From contig NZ_JABWRP020000001.1 in NCBI RefSeq assembly GCF_014269035.2, positions 62,001 through 126,000 of the forward strand: a DNA stretch of 64,000 bases. Reading direction: 5' to 3'. This DNA comes from Pseudomonas vlassakiae (GTDB taxonomy: Bacteria > Pseudomonadota > Gammaproteobacteria > Pseudomonadales > Pseudomonadaceae). The translations under genes were made by a program, and so were the position numbers. Under the pieces are notes generated by a model. It saw only the letters and a list, made by a program, of their open reading frames with translations. It searched no databases and was not told the DNA's origin. Position 1 is the first letter of the stretch. Every line of letters begins with the position of its first letter. Below, one piece after another: positions 44,807 to 55,050 of the stretch.

Positions 44807-47356
44807 ATGAAGGCAACAGCGAGCAGGCAACGAGAGCGACTGGTCATCGTCGGCAACGGCATGGTCGGCCACCATTGCGTCGAGCAACTGGTCGAACGCG
44901 GCGCCCTCGCGCGCTTCGAGCTTCATGTGTTCGGCGAAGAACGCCAACGTGCCTACGACCGCGTGCACCTGTCGGAGTATTTCGCCGGCAGCTGTGCCGA
45001 GGCTTTGGCCCTGTGCGGGCAGGATTATTACGGCAAAAGCGGCGTGCACCTGCACCTGGGCGAAGCGGTGCTGGAAATCGACCGCGTACGCTGCGAGGTG
45101 GTGACTGCCGAGGGCCGTTACGGCTATGACCAGCTGATCCTGGCCACCGGCTCCTACCCGTTCGTGCCGCCGATCGAAGGCCCAAGCGGCAGTGCCCGCC
45201 TGGTCTACCGCACCCTTGACGACCTCGATGCCATTCGTGCCGCTGCCGGCCAAGCGCGTCGTGGCGTGGTGGTCGGTGGCGGCCTGCTCGGCCTGGAAGC
45301 CGCCAATGCGCTGAAGTCCCTTGGCCTGGAAGCGCACGTGGTGGAATTCGCCCCACGGCTGATGCCTATGCAGCTGGACGGCGAGGGCGGCGCCGCACTC
45401 AAGGCGCAGATCGAAGCATTGGGCGTTGCTGTGCACCTGTCGCGCGCTACCCAATCGATCAGCACGGGTGAAACCTACCGCTATCGCATGAACTTCGAAG
45501 GCGGTGAATACCTGGAAACCGACCTGATCGTATTTTCCGCCGGCATCCGCCCACAGGACGCCCTGGGCCGTGCCAGCGGCCTGGAAATCGCCGCACGCGG
45601 CGGTGTGATGATCGACAACCACTGCCGCAGCAGCGACCCGCGCATCTTCGCCATCGGCGAATGCGCCTCGTGGAATGGCAGCGTGTTCGGCCTGGTCGCG
45701 CCGGGCTACAGCATGGCGCGCAACCTGGCGGCGCTGCTGATGGGCGAAGCCGCCAGCGCCTTCACCGGTGCCGACCTGTCGACCAAGCTCAAGCTGCTGG
45801 GCGTGGATGTCGGCTCCATCGGCGATGCCCACGGTGCCACGCCGGGCTCGCGCAGCTACCGCTTCATCGACGAGGCCAACCACGCCTACCGCCGGCTGGT
45901 GGTGGATGCCAGTGGCAAGCGCGTGCTCGGTGCAGTGCTGGTGGGGGACAACAGCTACTACGACGCCCTGCTGCAGTACGCCCAGAACGGCATCGCCCTG
46001 CCGGCCGACCCGGCAGCGCTGATCCTGCCGCAGAGTGGCGGTGCGCCTGCGCTCGGCGCCGACGCACTGCCCGACAGTGCGACCATCTGCTCGTGCCACA
46101 ACGTCAGCAAGGGCGCGGTCTGTGCGGCCATCGACAGCGGCTGCGGCGACCTCGCTGCGGTCAAGGGCTGCACCAAGGCGGCCACCGGCTGCGGCGGCTG
46201 CGCAGCGTTGCTCAAGCAGGTGTTCGAACACGAGCTCACTGCCCGTGGCGTGACTGTCGACAAGAGCCTGTGCGAACACTTCGCCTACACCCGTCAGGAG
46301 CTCTACGGCCTGGTGCGGGTCGAGGGCATCCGCAGCTTCAATGAACTGCTCGAACGCCACGGCAAGGGCCATGTCGGTTGCGACATCTGCAAGCCGGCAG
46401 TGGGCTCGATCCTCGCCTCGTGCTGGAACCAGCCGATCATGGACCCGGCGCTGGTGCCGCTGCAGGACACCAACGATACCTTCATGGCCAACATGCAGAA
46501 GAACGGCACCTATTCGGTGGTGCCGCGCATTCCGGGCGGCGAGATCACCCCCGACAAGCTGATCGTGATCGGCCAGGTGGCGAAAAAGTACGACCTCTAC
46601 ACCAAGATCACCGGGGGGCAGCGCATCGACCTGTTCGGCGCTCAACTGCATGAGCTACCGCTGATCTGGGGCGAGCTGATCGAAGCCGGCTTCGAGACCG
46701 GCCACGCCTACGGCAAGTCGACGCGCACGGTGAAATCCTGCGTGGGCAGCACCTGGTGTCGTTACGGCGTGCAGGACAGCGTCGGCATGGCCCTGCGCCT
46801 GGAAGACCGCTACAAGGGCCTGCGCAGCCCGCACAAGCTCAAGTTTGCGGTCTCTGGCTGCACCCGCGAATGCGCCGAGGCACAGAGCAAGGACATCGGC
46901 GTGATCGCCACCGACAAGGGCTGGAACCTCTACGTCTGCGGCAACGGCGGCATGCGCCCGCGCCACGCCGAACTGTTCGCCACCGACCTGGACGACGAAA
47001 CCCTGGTGCGTCTGATCGACCGCGTGCTGATGTTCTACATCCGCACCGCCGACAAGCTGCAGCGCACCTCGGTCTGGCGCGAGAGCCTGGAAGGCGGCCT
47101 GGACTACCTCAAGCAGGTGATCCTCGACGACAGCCTGGGCCTGGCCGCCGAGCTGGAGGCGCAGATGCAGCATGTGGTCGACCAGTACGAATGCGAATGG
47201 GCCAACGCCCTCAACGACCCCGAGAAGCTCAAGCGCTTCCGCACCTTTGTCAACGACAAGCGCGCCGACCCGGACGTGCACTTCGTGCGCGAACGCGAAC
47301 AACGCCGGCCGGCTGCACCGCTGCACCTGATCCCAACCGTCGAGGAGGCTGTCTGA
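44807..47356 (+). CDS. nirB: Nitrite reductase (NAD(P)H) large subunit
   Basis: 849 residues. It reduces nitrite to ammonium in the cytoplasm. The N-terminus binds FAD (VIVGNGMVGHHCVEQL), with an NAD-binding motif VVGGGLLGLEAANALKSLGL. A BFD-like 2Fe-2S domain is at ~430-480 (CSCHNVSKGAVC...CGGC). The C-terminal siroheme/4Fe-4S domain has CVGSTWC and CTRECAEAQSKDIGV. ATG 44807 is preceded by GAGG. The stop overlaps the nirD start by one base. Expression is gated by the leader terminator. Confidence 0.96.
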   Translation: MKATASRQRERLVIVGNGMVGHHCVEQLVERGALARFELHVFGEERQRAYDRVHLSEYFAGSCAEALALCGQDYYGKSGVHLHLGEAVLEIDRVRCEVVTAEGRYGYDQLILATGSYPFVPPIEGPSGSARLVYRTLDDLDAIRAAAGQARRGVVVGGGLLGLEAANALKSLGLEAHVVEFAPRLMPMQLDGEGGAALKAQIEALGVAVHLSRATQSISTGETYRYRMNFEGGEYLETDLIVFSAGIRPQDALGRASGLEIAARGGVMIDNHCRSSDPRIFAIGECASWNGSVFGLVAPGYSMARNLAALLMGEAASAFTGADLSTKLKLLGVDVGSIGDAHGATPGSRSYRFIDEANHAYRRLVVDASGKRVLGAVLVGDNSYYDALLQYAQNGIALPADPAALILPQSGGAPALGADALPDSATICSCHNVSKGAVCAAIDSGCGDLAAVKGCTKAATGCGGCAALLKQVFEHELTARGVTVDKSLCEHFAYTRQELYGLVRVEGIRSFNELLERHGKGHVGCDICKPAVGSILASCWNQPIMDPALVPLQDTNDTFMANMQKNGTYSVVPRIPGGEITPDKLIVIGQVAKKYDLYTKITGGQRIDLFGAQLHELPLIWGELIEAGFETGHAYGKSTRTVKSCVGSTWCRYGVQDSVGMALRLEDRYKGLRSPHKLKFAVSGCTRECAEAQSKDIGVIATDKGWNLYVCGNGGMRPRHAELFATDLDDETLVRLIDRVLMFYIRTADKLQRTSVWRESLEGGLDYLKQVILDDSLGLAAELEAQMQHVVDQYECEWANALNDPEKLKRFRTFVNDKRADPDVHFVREREQRRPAAPLHLIPTVEEAV

Positions 47357-47718
47357 TGAACCTGTCCGATGCTGCTGTGAAAACCCAGGAGAACTGGCAA
47401 GCGGTGTGCCAGGCCGATGATCTGGTGGCCGACTCAGGCGTGGTGGTTTGGCTTGATGGGGCACAGGTTGCGCTGTTCTACCTGCCCGAGCTGGAGCAGA
47501 GCCTGTATGCGGTGGACAACCGCGACCCACGGTCGGGAGCCAACATCATCGGGCGTGGGTTGGTGGGTAGCTTGCAGGGGGAGCTGGTGGTGGCGGCGCC
47601 GTTGTACAAGCAGCACTTCAGCCTGGTAAGCGGGGCGTGCCTGGAAGATGCCGGGCAGCGGCTGCGGGTGTGGGCGGTGCGGTTGAAGGGTGGGGCGGTG
47701 GAGCTGGCAGTGGCCTGA
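47356..47718 (+). CDS. nirD: Nitrite reductase (NAD(P)H) small subunit
   Basis: 120 residues of the Rieske-like fold. Family segments are VALFYLPELEQSLYAVDNRDP and APLYKQHFSLVSGACLED. The Cys and His ligands of a true Rieske cluster are missing, as is normal for NirD. It is the partner subunit of NirB and overlaps its stop (TGATG). A terminator follows at 47728. Confidence 0.95.
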   Translation: MNLSDAAVKTQENWQAVCQADDLVADSGVVVWLDGAQVALFYLPELEQSLYAVDNRDPRSGANIIGRGLVGSLQGELVVAAPLYKQHFSLVSGACLEDAGQRLRVWAVRLKGGAVELAVA

Positions 47719-47727
47719 TCAATCGCT

Positions 47728-47748
47728 GGGGGCGCTTTGCGCCCCTTT
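47728..47748 (+). terminator. Terminator after nirBD
   Basis: GGGGCGC-TTT-GCGCCCC followed by TTT, ten bases after the nirD stop. It lies 18 bases from the PAAR stop on the other strand and may serve both. Confidence 0.75.
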
Positions 47749-47765
47749 ATGCATGGCCAGGCAGA

Positions 47766-48023
47766 TCATTCAAGTTGCCAGCCAGCATCGCCTTCTTCCA
47801 GATACCCACCATGGTCAGTTCGATCACCCTGGCGCGCCACGGCCTTGCCTTCGATCTGGTAGGCCGCCGAGCCGCTGACGATCACTGCCCCGCAACTCGT
47901 CCGGTCACCGACCCTGGCCACGGCCTTGCCGTTGAAGGTGTAGTGGGGGCTGCCGGTTTCCACGACGCCTTTGCCGTGGATCGGGCAGACTTGGGAGTGG
48001 CCGACGAGCACCACAGGTTTCAT
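47766..48023 (-). CDS. PAAR-domain protein (T6SS spike tip)
   Basis: 85 residues from ATG 48023 (MKPVVLVGHSQVCPIHG); a longer frame to 48080 would overlap the upstream gene. PAAR proteins cap the VgrG trimer and sharpen the spike. The repeats GKAVARVGDRTSCG and GKAVARQGDRTDHGG with Cys and His metal ligands are diagnostic. The ATGA overlap with the upstream gene ties it to the cassette. It has no effector extension, so cargo is carried by the separate VasX-type protein. Confidence 0.92.
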   Translation of the reverse strand: MKPVVLVGHSQVCPIHGKGVVETGSPHYTFNGKAVARVGDRTSCGAVIVSGSAAYQIEGKAVARQGDRTDHGGYLEEGDAGWQLE

Positions 48024-48850
48024 GGTTGTTCTCCTGGGGCGGGGGCGGTGCGGGATTCCAGGTCCATTTCGGTGGGCCACTGGACTTTGGGAGCAAGGCG
48101 GTCAAACGGGTTGCCAAGAGCAACATTTTCCAACGCGTCAGGATTCGTTGATTCTTCATGCTCTTTCGAGGTGCGAATAAAGTCGGGAAGTGCTTCGGGG
48201 CCTTGCTGCATGAATAGCCTGGCAATGGCCCAGTACTGCTCGCCTTTTTCAATATCGTCGGCAAGGAAAACTCGATCAATCACTTCGTCAGTACCGGGTT
48301 TGCGAACCGAAAGCATCACCTCCTCTCTTAATCCGCCGTAACCCATGGCCCCGTAGATCCGATAAGCCTCGGCGGTGAGGTCATCCCAGTCATAGGCCAC
48401 CGGCTTCACCCCCCAGTTTTTACGACCGAAAGGGTGAAGCAAGTCAAATCGGTATTGATAGAAATAGACCTTTCGGCGATGTCTGTTGAAGCGTATGGGT
48501 TCGTTGCAAGGTCGTCCGATATCCATGCGAATGGAGGGTGTCAGGATGGCGAATAAGATGATGCTGGCACCCAATGTTGCTGCGATAAATTCGAGATCTG
48601 TTTTGTTTGCTACAAATAAGCTGTAATAAATCGCATCTGCTTCTGCGTATGCGGTTGCGAGAAGTATTAAGGAGCCTATTATTAGGGTTGGGCCTCTAAG
48701 ATTTACTGAGCGTCTTGGTATTTCAAGCATGTTCTCATCTATATTGTCCAGTGGCGTCTCTGTATTGCTACTGATAAGCTGCACGTGGCTGGGGTGATGA
48801 GTAGCGTCTAGATCATACTTCCAGCCTGCTGGGCGTTGAATTTGGCTCAT
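48020..48850 (-). CDS. Probable membrane immunity protein (DUF6708-like)
   Basis: 276 residues. Two membrane helices are at ~53-70 (GPTLIIGSLILLATAYA) and ~86-106, followed by a soluble C-terminal domain with IRFNRHRRKVYFYQYRF and WGVKPVAYDWDDL, features I associate with the DUF6708 family found beside T6SS effectors. The first half of the gene is visibly AT-rich, like the end of the effector gene it overlaps by one base (TAATG). Location and membrane nature suggest it protects against the pore-forming effector. The function is inferred. Confidence 0.65.
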   Translation of the reverse strand: MSQIQRPAGWKYDLDATHHPSHVQLISSNTETPLDNIDENMLEIPRRSVNLRGPTLIIGSLILLATAYAEADAIYYSLFVANKTDLEFIAATLGASIILFAILTPSIRMDIGRPCNEPIRFNRHRRKVYFYQYRFDLLHPFGRKNWGVKPVAYDWDDLTAEAYRIYGAMGYGGLREEVMLSVRKPGTDEVIDRVFLADDIEKGEQYWAIARLFMQQGPEALPDFIRTSKEHEESTNPDALENVALGNPFDRLAPKVQWPTEMDLESRTAPAPGEQP

Positions 48851-51800
48851 TAAAGTTCTTCCTGTACTGCTGTTTCGGCATAGGCTTCTGGGATGCTCCT
48901 GTCTGGCCAGTAAGTTATTAGTAGCGAAGCGGCCATTATGTTGTGTCTGCCAATGTCGGGGGTCAATGCAATGCTACCGACGAATGACAAAGTAGGGTTC
49001 TCACCCGATTTGACCGGATGTTGATGAGTCGGGCTGACTATTATTGAGTCGGCGATGTAGTCAGAAGCTCTGGGAGGCTTAATTGGCCTCATTGAGGCAT
49101 AGAGTGAAGTCCTTGTCGGGATGCCGGGCGGTAGGTGTTGTTCATTGATCACGACCTCTCCGCCGACATGGTTCGGAGCATTACCATCTCCTTGGCGGTG
49201 TAAGGTCAAGGCCCAGTGGTAACTGGAAATAGCCTCGTTATAGTGGGGGATCGTAACTAGAAATTTTATGCTGTGCTGCAACTCTACATTTGCGCGCCCT
49301 CCTGTTTTTGGGCTTGCCGGGTCTTTCCTAGTGCTTTCTAATGTCAGTCCGCCCGTCAAGGAAAGCGTGGCTGCATTCAGTTCAGCAAAGGCGATATCAG
49401 CATGATTTGGTGAGTCCCAATGAACGCGCGGGGACTCGTTAGCGAACCCAAAATAGCAGCGTCTAGCCCAGCGTTCTAATCGTGTTGATTTTTGCTTTTC
49501 AGCAAATTTAGTGAAGCGAAATGTAAGAAGATTAAAAATTATGGTGGCGCCTAGCGCCCCTGCTAGTAGTGGGCTGAATACGGCTCTGATACCAGTAAGA
49601 GCTCCAGTTACTGCTGAAGCTGTCGCCATGATGTACCAAGTTTTAGCATTGTTGTCACCATCCTTATAAGAAAGGTTTATTGCCATTAATGAGTAGGCAG
49701 ATTCAAAAAGCCCTGCAACTGCGCTGATGACTGCTCCGGTTCTCGCAACTGTCCGGCCAAGAGCGGCGGTACTGCTTGTGTTTATCCTGCGAGGAATTGA
49801 CAGCCCGGCAAGCTCTACAGCACCACCGAGTGTGCCAATGCTGGATCCGTATAATGCCATCAGGGCCTCTCTGGACTTCGGACTGATTTCCTCTTTCGTC
49901 GCTTTAAGGTTTTTCTCAAAGCTGTCGCTCATCAAGTAAAGTCCGCCCAAAGAAAGCAGCAACTCCCAGCCTTTTCCCGTTCCTCGTAGTCCGGTGAAGC
50001 TGTCTCGTACCAATTGCGATGCTTGGCCCGTACTGATCTTCATGCCATTCAGTGATCTGCGCGCATCCAGTTCCAGCGTCCCCGCTGCCACCTTGATTTC
50101 CACCAACGCCCTCTTTGCGGCGTCATTCAGTTGGTTGATGTTCAGCTTCACTTCCCGGGCCAAGCGCTCATGAAGGTCATACGCCGTGCCTTCGACCCAG
50201 ACGCTGACCGGGATCATCTGATGTGCCACCTTCGGGTCGAGCACGGCCAGGCTCAGCAGCCCGGTCTGGATGATCGGTTTGACCTTGCGCGCTCCGTTCT
50301 GCACGCCAGCTTGTAGTTCGTCGAGGGACAACATCATGCCTTCCCGCGCCTTGGCCAGTTTTTGGCTGGCGCTGTTCTGCAGTTCCCGCAGATGAGCGCT
50401 TTGCAAGGCGTAGTACTCGCCCAGCTTCATCTGCACCTGCAACTCGATGAGGTGCACACCGTTGTAAACCCGCTGGCTGACGCTGTTCAGGTGCCGCACA
50501 GCCTGCTGGATGCCAGGATCGAGGTGCGCCTGCAGGCGCTGGCTGGCGGCATTGACTGCGCCCTGTAGTTCAGTGATGGCCTGTTTGAGCGAATCACGCA
50601 TCTTCAGGCCCGCATCTTCACTGGTAATGAACTTGCTCAAGGCGTTGTAGAGCTTCTCGCTGTCGTTCCAGTTGGTCGGCTCGGTCGGCGAGAAGCTTGG
50701 CAACAATGCTGTCAGCAGTGGGCCGTCGCGGAGCAGGAGCGCCCGATAGGGCGGGCTGTTCGGCTCTTGTAGCCACTTCAACCACAGCGCTTCACTGGTG
50801 TCGGGTGCTGGCGGGGACGGTTCGGCGCTGGCAGCAAGCGCTTCGGTGATGCCACCAGCCAGGCAGGCAGCCATGGTCTTGCTGTAGGCGATGCCCGACT
50901 CGCGGTCCCGGCCGTCGTAGTCGTGGCGTTCAATGAGGGCGAATGCCGGGCTTTCGCACAGTTTCGCGTAGGTGCCGGCATGCCGGTCGATGTAGGCCTG
51001 GAAGCGGGCTTCCTCTTGTTCATACTCTGCTTGGAATGCCGCGCGCCGGGGTTCGTCATAGCGTTCCTCGAGCTTCTTATCGCTTTCTAGCTGGGCCATC
51101 TCGACCACGCGCTGGCGCTCTACTTCGGAATCGATGAATACAGGCTGCCCGTCGCCGGTCTGTGGCTCGAACGTCGGCACCTCTTGCGCCGCCCATTCGC
51201 GCTGGGTGGCACGGATGATTTGCAGGATCTGCGAGGTCTGCAGCTGGTAGGCGCGCAGCGGATCTTCGCGCCAGGCCTGGCGCTTGGCCACCCAGTTCAG
51301 GCGCTGGTGGTTGTACTCCTGGATCAGGCCGACGGTGTCGTCGAGCACCACCGCCAGCACGCCGTTCTCCAGCTTGTGCCTGGCGATGGTGTTGGTCAGA
51401 TAACCGCGCAGGGCGGTTCTGCGCAGGAAGCGGCTGTGGAAGCCATGGGCGCTGTCGAACGGGCCGTTCAGTTGCTGGGCGTATTCGAATACCTGACGGT
51501 CGACCTGAAGATTGTCCGGTGTCATGGCCAGGCCCAGCAGCTCGGGGTTATTGCGTGCCTGGATCAGGTCCAGGCCCTCGAAGCGATGCGCAGGGTACTG
51601 GCCGCTCTTGTAAGCCTGCAGCACGCTGACCGGCCAGGGATCACTGGAGAACGCCAGCCAGGCCGTGCCGTAAGTGTCGGTGTCGATGTTAAGGAAGGAC
51701 GAGGGGATGTCGTGGTCCTCATGCATGCAGCGCTCGGGCAGCGACGCTGGCGGGCCCGGATTGGGTTCGTAGGGATCGAAGCGACGCAGGTGACCTTGAG

Positions 51801-52038
51801 CAGTGACTTCGTAGGCGTGCCAGATGCGCTGGTCGAGCAGCACGTAGAGGTAACCACTGCGTAACGTGCGCAGGCCCCTCCGGGTTTGCGTGGCGGGGTC
51901 GCTGCCAGGTCGGGTATCGGGGACCACGGCGTGGCGCAGGGGGAGGATGGGCAGGCCCTGGCGCTGGCAGGCTTTGCAGGGGGTGAGAAGGAAGTCGACT
52001 TCGGCGACTGCATTGGCAATGTCTTGAGTGATGCTCAT
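48850..52038 (-). CDS. T6SS effector, VasX/BTH_I2691-like
   Basis: 1062 residues. The N-terminus CKACQRQGLPILPLRHAVV...LRTLRSGYLYVLLDQRIWHAYEV is the conserved VasX-type T6SS recognition domain. The middle is a long helical region (~470-700). Two or more hydrophobic segments lie at ~755-840 (VARTGAVISAVAGLFESAYSL and AVFSPLLAGALGATIIFNLL), as in colicin-like pore formers. The last ~350 codons are AT-rich. The start at 52038 overlaps the adaptor stop by 4 nt. The likely action is inner-membrane permeabilisation of a neighbouring cell. Confidence 0.85.
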   Translation of the reverse strand: MSITQDIANAVAEVDFLLTPCKACQRQGLPILPLRHAVVPDTRPGSDPATQTRRGLRTLRSGYLYVLLDQRIWHAYEVTAQGHLRRFDPYEPNPGPPASLPERCMHEDHDIPSSFLNIDTDTYGTAWLAFSSDPWPVSVLQAYKSGQYPAHRFEGLDLIQARNNPELLGLAMTPDNLQVDRQVFEYAQQLNGPFDSAHGFHSRFLRRTALRGYLTNTIARHKLENGVLAVVLDDTVGLIQEYNHQRLNWVAKRQAWREDPLRAYQLQTSQILQIIRATQREWAAQEVPTFEPQTGDGQPVFIDSEVERQRVVEMAQLESDKKLEERYDEPRRAAFQAEYEQEEARFQAYIDRHAGTYAKLCESPAFALIERHDYDGRDRESGIAYSKTMAACLAGGITEALAASAEPSPPAPDTSEALWLKWLQEPNSPPYRALLLRDGPLLTALLPSFSPTEPTNWNDSEKLYNALSKFITSEDAGLKMRDSLKQAITELQGAVNAASQRLQAHLDPGIQQAVRHLNSVSQRVYNGVHLIELQVQMKLGEYYALQSAHLRELQNSASQKLAKAREGMMLSLDELQAGVQNGARKVKPIIQTGLLSLAVLDPKVAHQMIPVSVWVEGTAYDLHERLAREVKLNINQLNDAAKRALVEIKVAAGTLELDARRSLNGMKISTGQASQLVRDSFTGLRGTGKGWELLLSLGGLYLMSDSFEKNLKATKEEISPKSREALMALYGSSIGTLGGAVELAGLSIPRRINTSSTAALGRTVARTGAVISAVAGLFESAYSLMAINLSYKDGDNNAKTWYIMATASAVTGALTGIRAVFSPLLAGALGATIIFNLLTFRFTKFAEKQKSTRLERWARRCYFGFANESPRVHWDSPNHADIAFAELNAATLSLTGGLTLESTRKDPASPKTGGRANVELQHSIKFLVTIPHYNEAISSYHWALTLHRQGDGNAPNHVGGEVVINEQHLPPGIPTRTSLYASMRPIKPPRASDYIADSIIVSPTHQHPVKSGENPTLSFVGSIALTPDIGRHNIMAASLLITYWPDRSIPEAYAETAVQEEL

Positions 52039-52949
52039 GGGTAAGCCTCTGGCTGGGGAGTGGCTGCAACCAGGCGTTGCCAGCTCGAGTCGGTAAAGTG
52101 CGCGAACATCTCGGCGAGAGGCCGTTGCTGACGGATGGCCATGTCGATCATGTCGCGCACGGCTTTCTGTGTGTGCAGGCGCGGGTGCAGCCGGAGCAGG
52201 TGAAGGGCCATTACCAGAATGTCCTGCTCGACCTTCAAGCCGAGCCCGCGCGCGTCATCGAGATGGTTGGCTGCCCGTACGGCAGCAAATGGAGGGATCT
52301 CGCAGGCACCGGGAAGCGCAGGCAATTTCCTCCATGCGGCTAACACGGCCTCGATCAGCGCGGCGTCCTGCTGCACGCCGATGGCGCCCGCAGGCAGGCC
52401 ACGCCGGTTGCGGGGCCGACCTTTCAGGCTCGCCAGGCTGCCGCCACTGGTCACGAACACCCAGCGCTCGATCGGCCACCACGGTCCCTGCTCCGCACGC
52501 TCGAACATCGCGGCCAGCAACTCCAGGCGCAGCGGTTCGTAAACAGGGTGAATCGCCGTCGCTCCGGATGCCTCTGGCAAACGGCAGAGCGCCGTCAGGT
52601 GTGCTGCAATGGCAGCGGGCGGCGCTTCGCTGAGCAGCCAACCGCAGACCTGGCGCTTGCGTCGATGTATGTCGCCTTCGGCAGCCTGTGCTGTCAGCTC
52701 CAGCAGCGCGGCGTCAGGCACGCTGCCAGGTGAGCCAAGGCACACGAGCACGGGATGCAATCCAGGTGCAAGGGGCAGGTCGGGCCGAGTCACGCGTGTC
52801 ATCGCACCGTCGCCCAATACCGATTTCAGGCTAGCGAGTGCTGAGTGCTCGCTACCTTCCGGGACTGCCAGTGGGTCCAGCAGCACATAGCTGTACTGCC
52901 CGGTGTGATGATGTTCGCTGAGGAGTTCGACCAAGGCTTTACGGTTCAT
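52035..52949 (-). CDS. DUF4123 effector adaptor (T6SS chaperone)
   Basis: 304 residues from ATG 52949, overlapping the vgrG stop by 4 nt. The N-terminus [23 protein letters not shown] and the central [22 protein letters not shown] fit DUF4123 proteins (Tap/TEC), which bind one effector and load it on its VgrG. Gene order vgrG-adaptor-effector matches the established arrangement. It should be specific for the VasX-type protein encoded next. Confidence 0.85.
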   Translation of the reverse strand: MNRKALVELLSEHHHTGQYSYVLLDPLAVPEGSEHSALASLKSVLGDGAMTRVTRPDLPLAPGLHPVLVCLGSPGSVPDAALLELTAQAAEGDIHRRKRQVCGWLLSEAPPAAIAAHLTALCRLPEASGATAIHPVYEPLRLELLAAMFERAEQGPWWPIERWVFVTSGGSLASLKGRPRNRRGLPAGAIGVQQDAALIEAVLAAWRKLPALPGACEIPPFAAVRAANHLDDARGLGLKVEQDILVMALHLLRLHPRLHTQKAVRDMIDMAIRQQRPLAEMFAHFTDSSWQRLVAATPQPEAYP

Positions 52950-55031
52950 CGGCCTGTTTCCTCGCACCTGTCGCTGTCATTGGCGAGCAGATCCAGGTCC
53001 AGCGTGTTTCCCGATCCCTCGATGGCCGCTATGGTCGGGCCGAGCAAGGTGAGTGTCAGGCCGTTCAAGGTGATGCCTTGCTGATCCAGGACGATGCTGC
53101 CACCGGGGCTTCTGAATTCGATGCGTTCACTGGCCTGCAGTTGGTAGAGGGTGGTTTGCTGGTTCACGCCCCCGCCGATGGTGATCTGCTGTCGTCCTTT
53201 GATGTGCAGCTCGCTCTGCCCGCCGATGGCGATATGGTGATTGGCACCCGTGATCTCACGATGGTCATTTTCGACTTGCTCGACCAGATCCTTGCCGATG
53301 TCCACCTGGCAGCTGCGCCCGACCCTATGAGTGCGGTCGCGCCCGGTTTCCTGTATCAGGTCATTACCCACTTTCAGCTGTTCGTCATTGCCGACCTGCT
53401 CGACGCGGTTACGCCCGACGCGCGTGGTCTCGTCATGCTTGACCACATTGTTCTGGTCCCGCTCGGCATGGATGAACACCTCCTGCCGCCCCAGTTCATC
53501 CTCGAAACGCAGCTCGTTGTAGCCATCACCCTTGTGGGTCTGGCTCTTGATGGTCATGCGTGTCTTGTGTTCTGGCAGGTCGTACGGCGGCAGCTGGTTA
53601 CCGCAGTAGGTGCGCCCGGTGATGATCGGCTGGTCGGGGTCGCCATTGACGTACTGGACGATCACGTCCTGGCCGATCCGCGGGATGGCCATCGAGCCCC
53701 AACTGCCGCCGGCCCAGGCTTGCGACACGCGTACCCAGCAGGAGCTGAACTCGTTGTCCTTGCTCTCCCGGTCCCAGGGGAAGCTGACCTTGACCCGACC
53801 CCACTGGTCGCAAAAGATCTCCTCGCCGGGCGGACCGACCACGGTCGCCATGTGCGGGCCGTCCACGCGTGGCCGGGGCAGGGGGGGCCGGTCGCCATTC
53901 GGCCATGCCGGGGACCAGCACGGCACTCTGCTCGTAATGGGTGCCCTGTTTGGCCTCGGCAGCGCCTTCCTGCAGGCTGGTGAACTGGCTGCCCTCGTGG
54001 TGGGCGCTGATCACTCGCCACAGCACATTGAGGTTGTCGCGCGGGTGGCCGGTGAGGGTGAAGGCCTGGCCCGGTTGCAGGCGCACGTCGTCGCCTTTGA
54101 CTTCGGCGATGCGTGCGTCGTGGCGCAAGCCGGCAAGACGGGTCTGGGTGAAGGGGATGCCGACTGCTTCGCGCTTGTAGCGCCCAGGGAAGTCGAAGCG
54201 CTCGTAGTCCATGGACTGATGCACTTCGCCCTTGGCCTCGGCGTGCTGATCCAGGCGATAGGTTGGGTGAACGAAGGTGTAGTCACGCTGGGCCTGGCGT
54301 GCAGTGCGGACGTTTTCGCTGTAGTGGAAACGCCGCAGGCATGGCTGTGCCTGGTCGCCACCGCTGTTGACGTGGTACAGCACAGGGGCGGGGCGGCTTG
54401 CATCCTCTGCTGCGTAGGCGCCTTGGTGCTCGCCCTTGGCCTGAACCGGACCCTGTCTGATCAGGCCCAGTGATAACAAACGGTCGGTGATGAGCAGCTT
54501 GTGTTGCCTGGGGCTGTGCTCGAAGCTGTAGACGAAGCCTTCCTCTGCCGCGAGACGGGCGATGAACTCAAGGTCGGTCTCGCCAGCCTGGACGCAGAAT
54601 TCGCGGGCCTGATGGTCCGAGCCGGTACTCAGATCGAAGCGCAGGATGCCTTGGCGCCGGAGCATCAGTTCGAGAATCTGCGGCGCGGTCTTCTGCTGGA
54701 AGATGCGCCAGTTCGAGCGCAATCCGGCGCGGGCCAGCTGAGGCTCGACCAAGGCGCGGTAATAGGTACGGTGGAAGCCGCTGTCGCCCTGGCGAAAGCT
54801 GCTGATCAATCCGTGTACGTAACGCACCGGGCGGTCTGCGTCCCAGATAGTGAACAATGCGGGCTTGTCCAGCAGTTGGCCGAAGTCAACATCGTCGTAG
54901 AAGCTGATCAAGTCCAGGTGCAACTCGAAAGGTGTACTGAGTGCTTCATCGAGCTTGAATGACACCACTTCGAGTTCGATATCAGCCGCCAGGGGCTGGA
55001 AGCTGTAACGCAGATCGGATTGTCCAGGCAT
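52946..55031 (-). pseudogene. vgrG: VgrG/TssI spike protein, frameshifted at a G7 tract
   Basis: The N-terminal part starts at 55031 (MPGQSDLRYSFQPLAADIEL, GGAG upstream) and follows VgrG sequence up to [11 protein letters not shown]. It then runs out of frame to a stop at 53598. The rest, from [20 protein letters not shown] with [17 protein letters not shown] to the beta-helix repeats, continues in another frame to 52946. The shift falls in seven G at 53881-53887; six G would join both parts into about 694 residues, a normal VgrG length. Possible causes are real inactivation, phase variation or sequencing error. All other features are intact. Confidence 0.88.
53881..53887. repeat. G7 homopolymer at the vgrG frameshift
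   Basis: Seven G on the plus strand (seven C in the coding strand). Removing one restores the vgrG reading frame. The tract is prone to slippage. Confidence 0.85.
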
Positions 55032-55050
55032 AAAGGCTCCAGAAGCAGAA

